Assembly: GCA_021779235.1 (NCBI GenBank)
Contig: JAJYBA010000018.1
Span: forward strand, 1 to 16,375
Direction: 5' to 3'
Source of the DNA: Bacillota bacterium
GTDB lineage: Bacteria; Bacillota; Clostridia; Clostridiales; Clostridiaceae
DNA: 16,375 nucleotides
The notes beneath the pieces are model-generated. The model saw nothing but the letters and a program-made list of their open reading frames with translations, made no database searches and was not told the origin of the DNA. A program made the position numbers and the translations under genes. This document shows positions 6,775-13,772 of the stretch, one piece after another. Each line of letters begins with the position of its first letter. Positions within the stretch are counted from its first letter, which is position 1.

Positions 6775-7152
6775 GTGATAGAACCATTAATTATTGTAAC
6801 TAATAATCCAATGTCAAAAGAACAATTTGAAAGCAAATATAAGGTAGTATTTATTGAAGGAACCATGATGGATATTTTGAAAAAAGTTAGAGATAATATT
6901 CATGAGGGTCATAAATTATTAACCCACCCTTTAATGAGCAGTATAAAGCCAAATGAAACACCTTATAGAACTATTTGCATATCCAAAGAGAAATTAAATA
7001 AAGTTGATTTGCAATCGTTATCTATAATAGAAGAAAGCATTATGACCACAGAAAAGTTTTTAAGTGACTTTAAAACACCACAGTGGAATGAAAAGATATT
7101 ACTAGATTTTCAACTTATAGATTCTGATTTAATATATCATGCAATAAATTAA
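6775..7152 (+). CDS. grdX: GrdX family protein
   Basis: GrdX is a small protein of unknown function found at the head of glycine, sarcosine and betaine reductase operons. The 125 residues match the family in length and in its recognisable N-terminus PLIIVTNNPMSKEQF, the segment VVFIEGTMMDILKKVRD (about 23-39), and HKLLTHPLMSSIKPNETPYRT (about 46-66). No signal peptide or membrane segment is present, so it is cytosolic. The start is GTG 6775, behind AAGGAGGGG (6761-6769). It is the first gene after the riboswitch terminator, and trxB follows after 24 nt. The family assignment rests on context as well as sequence. No enzymatic role is established. Confidence 0.9.
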   Translation: MIEPLIIVTNNPMSKEQFESKYKVVFIEGTMMDILKKVRDNIHEGHKLLTHPLMSSIKPNETPYRTICISKEKLNKVDLQSLSIIEESIMTTEKFLSDFKTPQWNEKILLDFQLIDSDLIYHAIN

Positions 7153-7176
7153 GAAAAATATGAGGAGGTTCTAACT

Positions 7177-8103
7177 ATGGAACATATTTACGATACTATA
7201 ATTATTGGCGGTGGCCCTGCAGGATTATCTGCTGGACTTTATGCATCAAGATCAAGAATGGACACTTTAATAATTGAGAGAGCGAAGTTTGGTGGACAAG
7301 CGACTACCACTGATGAATTAGAAAATTACCCAGGTTCTATTGAAGAGTGTACAGGAACATCATTAAGTAAAAGAATGAAACACCAAGCAGAAGAGTTTGG
7401 AACACAGTTTGTTAAAGAAGAAGTTGTTGAAGTTGAACTTGAAGGCGATATTAAAGTAATTAAATGTAAAAAAGAAACTTACAAAGCTAAAACAATTATA
7501 ATTGCAACAGGAGCTTACCCAAGACTTGGTGGATTTAAAAATGAAATAGAGTTAAGAGGAAAAGGCGTTTCTTATTGTGCAACTTGCGATGCTGACTTCT
7601 TTACAGATTTAGACATTGCAGTTCTAGGAGGCGGAGATTCAGCTATAACTGAAGCTATATACTTAGCTAAATTTGGTGAAACTGTTACTGTAATACACAG
7701 AAGAGATGAATTAAGAGCTGCTAAGTCACTTCAAGAAAAAGCTTTTAATAACCCAAAAATAAAATTTGTTTGGGATACAGTAGTTGAAGAAGCTAAGGGC
7801 GAAGAAATATTAGAAGGCTTAGTACTTAAAAATGTTAAAACTGGCGAAGTTAGTGATTTGAAAGTAGATGGATGTTTTGTATTTGTAGGATATCTTCCAA
7901 TCTCAGAATTATTCAAAGGAAAGATTACTATGAATGAAAGAGGCGACATTATTACAGATGAAGAAATGAGAACTAATATACCAGGAGTATATGCAGCAGG
8001 AGATATAAGAGAAAAGTTGCTAAGACAAGTAATTACAGCAGCAGCAGATGGTGCAATAGCAGCTACTCATGCTGAACATTACATTGAAAACAAATTTAAC
8101 TAA
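7177..8103 (+). CDS. trxB: Thioredoxin reductase (NADPH)
   Basis: This FAD enzyme takes electrons from NADPH and reduces the partner TrxA, the electron donor of glycine reductase. The 308 residues contain the FAD-binding GGGPAGLSAG (11-20), the redox pair CATC (134-137, followed by DADFF rather than the common DGAFF), the NADPH-binding GGGDSA (151-156), and the HRRDELR set (174-180), which marks NADPH preference. The C-terminal FAD motif is GVYAAGDIREKLLRQVITAAADGAIAA. ATG 7177 follows GAGGAGG (7162-7168). It lies between grdX and trxA in the usual grd operon order, so it is probably the copy dedicated to this pathway. A general thioredoxin reductase may exist elsewhere. Confidence 0.96.
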   Translation: MEHIYDTIIIGGGPAGLSAGLYASRSRMDTLIIERAKFGGQATTTDELENYPGSIEECTGTSLSKRMKHQAEEFGTQFVKEEVVEVELEGDIKVIKCKKETYKAKTIIIATGAYPRLGGFKNEIELRGKGVSYCATCDADFFTDLDIAVLGGGDSAITEAIYLAKFGETVTVIHRRDELRAAKSLQEKAFNNPKIKFVWDTVVEEAKGEEILEGLVLKNVKTGEVSDLKVDGCFVFVGYLPISELFKGKITMNERGDIITDEEMRTNIPGVYAAGDIREKLLRQVITAAADGAIAATHAEHYIENKFN

Positions 8104-8198
8104 GTTATCTTAAAACATAAATTGCTTTGAGGTGATATAAAAAATAGTTAATTTGATTATAATATAAATCGAATAACAATAATTAAAATCTTAGGAGG

Positions 8199-8221
8199 CA
8201 TAAAGATTAATAATCTTTATG
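8199..8221 (+). other. Near-perfect palindrome upstream of trxA
   Basis: CATAAAGATTA (8199-8209) is the exact reverse complement of TAATCTTTATG (8211-8221), with one base between. As RNA it would form a stem of about 9 bp. It starts one base after an AGGAGG (8193-8198) and ends 17 nt before the AGGAGGG (8239-8245) that serves trxA, so it may shape message stability or ribosome access in the 150-nt trxB-trxA gap. Confidence 0.4.
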
Positions 8222-8253
8222 TACAAAATGAAAAAACAGGAGGGAAATTAGCA

Positions 8254-8583
8254 ATGTTAGAACTAAATAAAGACAATTTTGAAGCAGAAGTATTACAATC
8301 AGAAAAACCGGTATTCGTTGATTTTTGGGGCGATAAATGTGAAATTTGTATAGAACTTATGCCTGGAGTACATGGTCTTGAAGAAAAATATTCAGATAAA
8401 ATCAAATTTGCTAGCTTAAACATTGGTGGAGCAAGAAGAACAGCTATAGCTCAAAGAGTTCTAGGACTACCAACAATGATTATATATAATGGTGGAGAAA
8501 AAGCTGTTACAATAACACCAGATAAAATTTCTTCATTAGACGATATTGAAAACTTTATAAAAGATTACTACAATACATTATAA
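8254..8583 (+). CDS. trxA: Thioredoxin of glycine reductase, CEIC active site
   Basis: This 109-residue thioredoxin-fold protein passes electrons from TrxB to the glycine reductase selenoprotein GrdA, which must be re-reduced in each turnover. The fold is intact: FVDFWGDKC (21-29), the active pair C29-E-I-C32, the buried-helix proline region LMPG, and the cis-proline loop LGLPTM (P73). The active site is not the usual WCGPC: Trp before the first Cys is Lys28 and Gly-Pro is Glu-Ile. Thioredoxins in grd operons are known to vary here. ATG 8254 follows AGGAGGG (8239-8245). The frame is open upstream without ATG. Loss of Gly-Pro should alter redox potential and partner choice. Confidence 0.93.
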   Translation: MLELNKDNFEAEVLQSEKPVFVDFWGDKCEICIELMPGVHGLEEKYSDKIKFASLNIGGARRTAIAQRVLGLPTMIIYNGGEKAVTITPDKISSLDDIENFIKDYYNTL

Positions 8584-8594
8584 TTTGGTACTAA

Positions 8595-8642
8595 AGCTTA
8601 TAGAATCAAAGCTATAAGTTATTAGATATATACTTATATATC
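8595..8642 (+). other. Two stem-loops between trxA and grdE
   Basis: AGCTTATAG (8595-8603) pairs with CTATAAGTT (8612-8620, one G-U pair). Directly after it, GATATATA (8625-8632) pairs with TATATATC (8635-8642). The second ends 2 nt before the AGGAGG of grdE. No U-run follows, so these look like message-processing or stability hairpins, not a terminator. Pairing in the second is weak (all A-U inside). Confidence 0.35.
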
Positions 8643-8658
8643 ATAGGAGGTGAATGTT

Positions 8659-9945
8659 TTGCGTCTAGAAATTGGAAAAATATTTATTAAAGATATTCAG
8701 TTTGGACCAGAAACAAAGGTTGAGGGTGGAGTTCTTTATGTTAGTCAAGAGGAATTATTAAAAGAGGTTGCTGGCGATGAAAGACTTGCAAGTATTAGTT
8801 TCGATATAGCAAGACCAGGTGAAGAGGTTAGAATAATTCCAGTAAAAGACGTAATTGAACCAAGAGTTAAAGTTGAAGGTAATGGTGGAATATTCCCAGG
8901 CTTTATCAGTAAAGTAGATACAGTAGGTTCAGGAAGAACTCATGTTCTTAAAGGAGCAGCTGTTGTAACTACTGGTAAAATCGTTGGATTCCAAGAAGGA
9001 ATAGTTGATATGTGTGGAGAAGGAGCTAAATACACACCTTTCTCAAAAACAAACAACTTAGTAATTACTTGTGAGCCAAAAGACGGAATTCTTCAACATG
9101 ATCATGAAGAAGCTGTAAGAATGGTAGGCTTTAAAGCTGCTACTTATCTTGGAAAAGCAGGGAAAAATGTTGAGCCAGATGAAGTTAAAACTTTTGAAAC
9201 ATTACCACTTTTAGAGCAAGTTAAGCAATATCCAGAACTACCAAAGGTAGTATATGTTTATATGCTTCAAACACAAGGTTTATTACATGATACTTATGTT
9301 TATGGAGTAGATGCTAAAAAGATAATACCTACTTTCATTTATCCAACAGAAGTATTTGATGGAGCTGTAGTAAGTGGTAACTGTGTTTCTGCTTGCGACA
9401 AAAACCCAAGCTATGTACATATGAATCATCCAATAATAGAAGATTTATATGAAAGACATGGTAAGGACTTCAACTTTATCGGATGTATAATAACAAACGA
9501 AAACGTATACTTAGCAGATAAAGAAAGATCTTCAAATATGGTTGCAAAATTAGTTGAATTCATAGGAGCAGATGCTGCTATAATTTCAGAAGAAGGTTTT
9601 GGTAATCCAGATGCTGACCTTGTTATGAACTGTAACAAGATAACTGCAAAAGGAGTTAAAACTGTACTTTTAACTGATGAGTATGCAGGCCAAGATGGAA
9701 GTTCCCAATCATTAGCTGACTCAACACCACATGGTGATGCGGTTGTAACTGGAGGAAATGCTAATGAAGTAATTACTCTACCTCCAATGAAAAAAATCAT
9801 TGGACATATTGAAGCTGCTGATATAATAGCTGGTGGACATATGGGAAGTTTAGGAGCAGATGGTTCTATCTATGCTGAAATTCAAGTTATAACTGGTGCA
9901 ACTAGTGAAGTAGGCTTTAACTATTTAACAGCTAAGGGATACTAG
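8659..9945 (+). CDS. grdE: Glycine reductase protein B, proprotein GrdE
   Basis: GrdE is the non-selenium part of the substrate-binding protein B of glycine reductase. In studied clostridia the proprotein is cut in front of an internal cysteine, giving two subunits (about 25 and 22 kDa) and turning that cysteine into a carbonyl (pyruvoyl-type) group that forms a Schiff base with glycine. Here the cut site is SGNC-VSACDKNP, with the cysteine at residue 242. The 428 residues start MRLEIGKIFIKDIQF. TTG 8659 is chosen because AGGAGG (8645-8650) ends 8 nt before it. The in-frame GTG at 8650 overlaps that site and cannot be right. The partner GrdB is two genes further on. Confidence 0.96.
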   Translation: MRLEIGKIFIKDIQFGPETKVEGGVLYVSQEELLKEVAGDERLASISFDIARPGEEVRIIPVKDVIEPRVKVEGNGGIFPGFISKVDTVGSGRTHVLKGAAVVTTGKIVGFQEGIVDMCGEGAKYTPFSKTNNLVITCEPKDGILQHDHEEAVRMVGFKAATYLGKAGKNVEPDEVKTFETLPLLEQVKQYPELPKVVYVYMLQTQGLLHDTYVYGVDAKKIIPTFIYPTEVFDGAVVSGNCVSACDKNPSYVHMNHPIIEDLYERHGKDFNFIGCIITNENVYLADKERSSNMVAKLVEFIGADAAIISEEGFGNPDADLVMNCNKITAKGVKTVLLTDEYAGQDGSSQSLADSTPHGDAVVTGGNANEVITLPPMKKIIGHIEAADIIAGGHMGSLGADGSIYAEIQVITGATSEVGFNYLTAKGY

Positions 9946-10052
9946 TATCATAGATAAGTTTTATTTGTGTAATATATTAATTAGATAGATATAGAATTAA
10001 ATTATAGTTACTAGGAAATAATGAAAAATATAAATATGAAAGGAAGATGAAA

Positions 10053-10523
10053 ATGTTAGAAGGAAAAAAAGTTATCGCTATTGGCGATAGAGACGGAATA
10101 CCTGGTCCAGCAATAGAGGCATGTGTTAAATCAGCAGGAGCAGAAGTTGTATTTGCATCAACAGAATGCTTTGTCTGAACGGCTGCGGGAGCTATGGATC
10201 TGGAGATCCAACAAAGAGTAAAAGACCTTACTGATAAGTACGGTGCTGAAAACATGGTAGTAGTTATTGGAGGAGCTGAGGCAGAAGCATCAGGACTTTC
10301 AGCAGAAACAGTGGCAGCAGGAGACCCAACATTTGCTGGTCCTTTAGCAGGAATTGCGTTAGGCCTTGCAGTATACCACGTAGTTGAACCAGAAATCAAA
10401 GATGCATGTGATGAGTCAGTTTACGACGAACAATGTGGAATGATGGAAATGGTTTTAGAAGTAGATGAAATAATCTCAGAAGTAAAATCAGTTAGAGATC
10501 AATTCTCTAAATATAGTGTTTAA
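10053..10523 (+). CDS. grdA: Glycine reductase selenoprotein A (UGA = Sec42)
   Basis: GrdA receives the carboxymethyl group from protein B as a selenoether on selenocysteine, then gives an acetyl intermediate to protein C while the selenium is oxidised and re-reduced by thioredoxin. From ATG 10053 (AAAGGAAG upstream) the frame reads MLEGKKVIAIGDRDGIPGP, then CFV, then TGA at 10176-10178, then TAAGAMDLE, to TAA at 10521-10523. This gives 156 residues with the redox pair C39-F-V-U42, exactly the family layout. The UGA is selenocysteine, not a stop: both sides match the family and a hairpin follows at 10195-10210. Gene callers that treat TGA as stop see only a 109-residue piece from 10194. Confidence 0.97.
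10176..10210 (+). promoter_or_regulatory. Selenocysteine codon and bSECIS candidate of grdA
   Basis: The UGA (10176-10178) is followed, after 16 nt, by the stem TGGATC/GATCCA (10195-10200/10205-10210) with the 4-nt loop TGGA. The stretch 10176-10205 is clearly richer in G and C than the rest of the gene and uses codons such as GCG and CTG that are rare here, which suggests selection on RNA structure. This is where a bacterial SECIS element, bound by SelB, is expected. Confidence 0.7.
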
Positions 10524-10650
10524 CACCAAAAGTTTAAACTAAGTAATATACATTAGTATAAATACTATAAGATTGTCAATTGTAAGTTAGCTATTACTAA
10601 ATGTAACTAAAAGAAAATTGCCAATTCCCATTAGAAGGGGGGAGAAATAC

Positions 10651-11958
10651 TTGTTAAAAATCGTTCATTATATAAACCAATTTTACGCTGGAATAGGCGG
10701 AGAAGAAAAAGCAGATATTAAACCAGAAGTTAGAGAAGGTTTCGTAGGACCAGGTCTAGGACTGAATGGTTTATTAAGTAAAGAGGGCGCAGAAATAGTT
10801 GCTACTATAATCTGTGGTGATTCATACTTTGCTGAAAACATGGAAGAAGCTAAAACAGAAATAATTGAGATGGTGAAAAAATTCAATCCAGATTTATTTA
10901 TAGCTGGACCAGCTTTTAATGCAGGAAGATATGGTGTTGCTTGTGGTGCAATAGCTACAGCAGTAAAAGAAGAATTAAATATACCAGTAATGTCTGGAAT
11001 GTATGTAGAAAATCCAGGTGCTGATATGTATAAAAAACAATTGTATATAGTTTCAACTAGAAACAGTGCAGTTGGTATGAGAGATGCATTACCTAAAATG
11101 GCAACTTTAGCATTAAAATTAGCTAAAGGTGAAGAAATAGGAATGCCTGATGAAGATAACTATATTGAAAGAGGTATAAGAAAGAACTATTTCGCTAAAG
11201 AAAGAGGTTCTAAAAGAGCAGTTGAGATGCTTGTTAAGAAGTTAAAGGGAGAAGAGTTTGTAACAGAATTCAAAATGCCTAACTTCGATAGAGTTGAGCC
11301 AAATGCTCCTGTACTTGATATAACTAAAGCTAGAATAGCAATAGTTACCTCTGGTGGTATAGTTCCAAAAGGAAACCCAGATCATATAGAATCTTCAAGT
11401 GCTTCTAAAATCGGTAAATACGATATAGAAGGAGTAATGGATTTAACTTCTGAAACTCATGAAACAGCACATGGCGGACACGATCCAGTATATGCTAATC
11501 AAGATCCAGATAGAGTTATTCCGGTAGATGTATTAAGAGACTTAGAAAAAGAGGGTAAAATAGGCGCATTACACAGATATTTCTATTCAACAGTAGGTAA
11601 TGGTACAGCAGTTGCATCATCTAAGAAATTTGGTGAAGATACTGCTAGAGAATTAATTGCTGATGGTGTAGATGCAGTTATATTAACTTCTACATGAGGA
11701 ACTTGTACACGTTGCGGTGCAACGTTAGTTAAAGAAATAGAAAGGGCAGGATTACCTGTAGTTCATATGTGTACTATTACTCCAGTTTCAGTAACAGTTG
11801 GAGCTAACAGAATCATACCTACAGTTGCTATTCCTCACCCACTTGGAAACCCTGCATTAAGCAAGGTAGATGAGTATGCATTAAGAAGAAAATTAGTGGA
11901 AAAAGCATTAAAGGCTCTAGAGACACCTGTAGATGGCCAAAAGGTATTTGAAGACTAA
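10651..11958 (+). CDS. grdB: Glycine reductase protein B, selenoprotein GrdB (UGA = Sec349)
   Basis: GrdB is the selenium-containing subunit of protein B. It works with the cleaved GrdE to bind glycine and release its amino group while the carbon part moves to GrdA. Starting at TTG 10651 (AAGGGGGGAG at 10635-10644), the frame reads MLKIVHYINQFYAGIGGEEKA and runs to TGA 11695-11697, then continues to TAA 11956-11958. It has 435 residues in total, with U349-G-T-C352-T-R-C355, the family's UxxCxxC site. The in-frame TTG at 10618 upstream lacks a binding site. Without recoding the gene would appear as a truncated 348-residue protein plus a short ORF from 11767. It has 127 nt of spacing after grdA. 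Confidence 0.97.
11695..11730 (+). promoter_or_regulatory. Selenocysteine codon and bSECIS candidate of grdB
   Basis: After UGA (11695-11697) the RNA can fold AACT/AGTT (11700-11703/11727-11730), an asymmetric inner loop, and a perfect ACGTTGC/GCAACGT stem (11709-11715/11719-11725) with a GGT loop. Position and a G in the apical loop fit a bacterial SECIS. The stem also lies over the codons of C352 and C355. Confidence 0.7.
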
Positions 11959-11982
11959 TTTTTAGCTTAAGATTAATAAATC

Positions 11983-12010
11983 AATTAGGGGACTTTAATG
12001 TTCCCTAATT
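11983..12010 (+). terminator. Hairpin after grdB, partial terminator candidate
   Basis: AATTAGGGGAC (11983-11993) pairs with GTTCCCTAATT (12000-12010), with one G-U pair and the loop TTTAAT. The stem is followed by ATTTATG rather than a run of T, so it probably only reduces read-through to grdC, or protects the upstream message end. Confidence 0.5.
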
Positions 12011-12037
12011 ATTTATGTAATGCAGAGTATGCTTGCA

Positions 12038-12133
12038 TAATGCACAATGCACAATGTACAATTTAACTTAATTTATATATAAATGTGAAATTAAATTTTA
12101 GTTAGAAAAGTTTATATTGTGGATTGTGCATTA
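12038..12133 (+). repeat. AT-rich segment bounded by inverted repeats
   Basis: TAATGCACAAT (12038-12048) is the exact reverse complement of ATTGTGCATTA (12123-12133). On the left, 7-nt units (ATGCACA, ATGCACA, ATGTACA) run in tandem from 12040. The inside is about 74 nt of nearly pure A/T. A further partial mirror (TGTACAATTTAAC at about 12055 against GTTAAATT-AATGTACA at 12145-12160) extends the symmetry. This looks like a small non-coding repeat element or a large hairpin between grdB and grdC. No coding frame is present, and no target duplication was identified. Confidence 0.45.
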
Positions 12134-12205
12134 AAACTTTATAGGTTAAATTAATGTACATAAATAAAACCATGTTTTATAGGTTTATAAGGAGGATGAA
12201 AGATT

Positions 12206-13738
12206 ATGAATTTTCCAGTTATAAAAAAAGCATCTTATATTTTAGTTAATACTCCAGATATGGTAATTCACAATGGAACAACACAGACATTAGAGAGAGA
12301 AACGAATCCAGATTCCGAATATTTAATAGAAATGAAAAATCATTTGAGAGGATTTGAAGAGGTTGTGGCATATGCCCCAAACCAAACATATATAGGAAAT
12401 CTTACTCCAGAAGAGTTAGCTGAGATGCCAAGACCTTGGTACGGCAAAAATGTTGAGAATGCAGATAGATTTGGTAAATTCGGAGAAATTATGCCACAAG
12501 ACGAGTTCTATGGTTTAATGAAAATTTCAGATGTATTTGATCTTGTATTATTAGAGAATTCTTTTGCAGAAAAAGTAAAAGAAAAATTATCAAAACACCC
12601 ACTATTAGCTAGTAAAATTGAAAAAATAGTTGGGGATGATTTAGAAAAAATCAACAATCTTGTTGAAAATAGTGGTGCAGAAGGGCTATATGAGGGAGCA
12701 AACCTAGTAGGCTGTGTAAGACGTGCTCACGAATTTGATCCAAATCTTTCAGCTCATTATATGTTAGAAAACTTAGCTGTTAAAGCATCAGGTATTCTGG
12801 CAGGAATGCACATAGTTAATAACTTAGATATACCAGTAGAAGAAATCGGATATATATTAGAATGTTCAGAAGAGGCTATAGGTGATATGAATCAAAGAGG
12901 CGGCGGAAATATAGCTAAATCTATAGGTGAAGTTGTTGGACTTACTGGCGCAACAGGCGTGGATGTAAGAGGATTCTGTGCTGCTCCAACTCATGCATTA
13001 GTAAATGCTGCTTCTCTAGTTAAATCAGGCATATTTAAAAATGTACTAGTTGTTGCTGGTGGAGCTACTGCAAAACTAGGTATGAATGGTAAAGACCATG
13101 TTAAAAAGGGATTATCAGTACTTGAGGATTGTTTAGGTGGATTTGCTATTCTTGTATCAGAAAATGATGGAGTTAGCCCAATTCTAAGAACTGACGTAAT
13201 AGGAAAACATACTATTGGACATGGAGCATCACCTCAAGCGGTATTAGAAGCATTAGTACTTGATCCACTTACTGCTAATGGATTAAAAATCACAGATGTT
13301 GATAAATATGCCCCAGAAATGCAAACTCCAGATATAACTGAGCCAGCAGGAGCAGGAGACGTACCAACACAAAACTATAAAATGATTGGTGCCTTAGCAG
13401 TTAAAAAAGGACAATTGGATAAAAAAGAATTAGTTAACTTTATAAAACAACATGGATACCCAGGATATGCACCAACACAAGGACATATACCTTCAGGAGC
13501 GCCTATTGTTGGTCACGGAATAGAGCACATAAAGGCGGGAGTTTTAAAGAACTTCATGATAGTTGGTAAAGGAAGTTTGTTCCTTGGAAGAATGACTAAT
13601 TTATTTGATGGTATCTCAATTTTAGTTGAAAAAAATACAGGAAAAGTAGAAAATGAGTCAGGCATTAGCAAAGAGGAAGTAAAAGCTATGGTTGGAGATG
13701 CTATGAAAGATTTTGCTGCTTATTTAATGAATAAATAA
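12206..13738 (+). CDS. grdC: Glycine reductase protein C beta subunit GrdC
   Basis: GrdC is one of two subunits of protein C, which takes the acetyl group from GrdA and, with GrdD, forms acetyl phosphate. The 510 residues resemble the thiolase/ketoacyl-ACP synthase III fold. A nucleophile-type Cys258 lies in GVDVRGFCAAPTHALVNAA, followed by VLVVAGGATAKLGMNG and a second-half glycine-rich region with HIPSGAPIVGHGIEHI near the C-terminus. The N-terminus (PVIKKASYILVNTPDMVIHNG) is typical of GrdC. ATG 12206 follows AAGGAGG (12189-12195). The gap to grdB is 247 nt and holds a hairpin and a repeat. grdD follows after 34 nt. Protein C is shared between glycine, sarcosine and betaine reductases in other species. 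Confidence 0.96.
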   Translation: MNFPVIKKASYILVNTPDMVIHNGTTQTLERETNPDSEYLIEMKNHLRGFEEVVAYAPNQTYIGNLTPEELAEMPRPWYGKNVENADRFGKFGEIMPQDEFYGLMKISDVFDLVLLENSFAEKVKEKLSKHPLLASKIEKIVGDDLEKINNLVENSGAEGLYEGANLVGCVRRAHEFDPNLSAHYMLENLAVKASGILAGMHIVNNLDIPVEEIGYILECSEEAIGDMNQRGGGNIAKSIGEVVGLTGATGVDVRGFCAAPTHALVNAASLVKSGIFKNVLVVAGGATAKLGMNGKDHVKKGLSVLEDCLGGFAILVSENDGVSPILRTDVIGKHTIGHGASPQAVLEALVLDPLTANGLKITDVDKYAPEMQTPDITEPAGAGDVPTQNYKMIGALAVKKGQLDKKELVNFIKQHGYPGYAPTQGHIPSGAPIVGHGIEHIKAGVLKNFMIVGKGSLFLGRMTNLFDGISILVEKNTGKVENESGISKEEVKAMVGDAMKDFAAYLMNK

Positions 13739-13772
13739 AACCTATTTTGTCGCTTAGAAAAGGGGTGTAGAT

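Noticed and set aside
6540..6803. 87-codon open frame across the riboswitch
   Set aside because: It lies in the aptamer cores and terminator, has no ribosome binding site, and overlaps the grdX start. RNA structure explains the sequence.
8158..8163. Internal promoter (TATAAT) upstream of trxA
   Set aside because: The -10 is perfect, but no -35 is found at 15-19 nt and the region is so A/T-rich that chance matches are expected.
9977..10399. 140-codon frame on the - strand opposite grdA
   Set aside because: It mirrors the codon structure of grdA. It has no start context and no recognisable protein. The same holds for the minus-strand frames at 9426-9800, 14078-14485, 14531-14812 and 15643-15894.
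10194..10523. grdA as a 109-residue gene with an internal ATG start
   Set aside because: No ribosome binding site precedes 10194, and the frame upstream of the UGA encodes the conserved GrdA N-terminus. UGA is selenocysteine.
11767..11958. Separate small gene after grdB
   Set aside because: It is the C-terminus of grdB beyond the recoded UGA. The UxxCxxC context is conserved.
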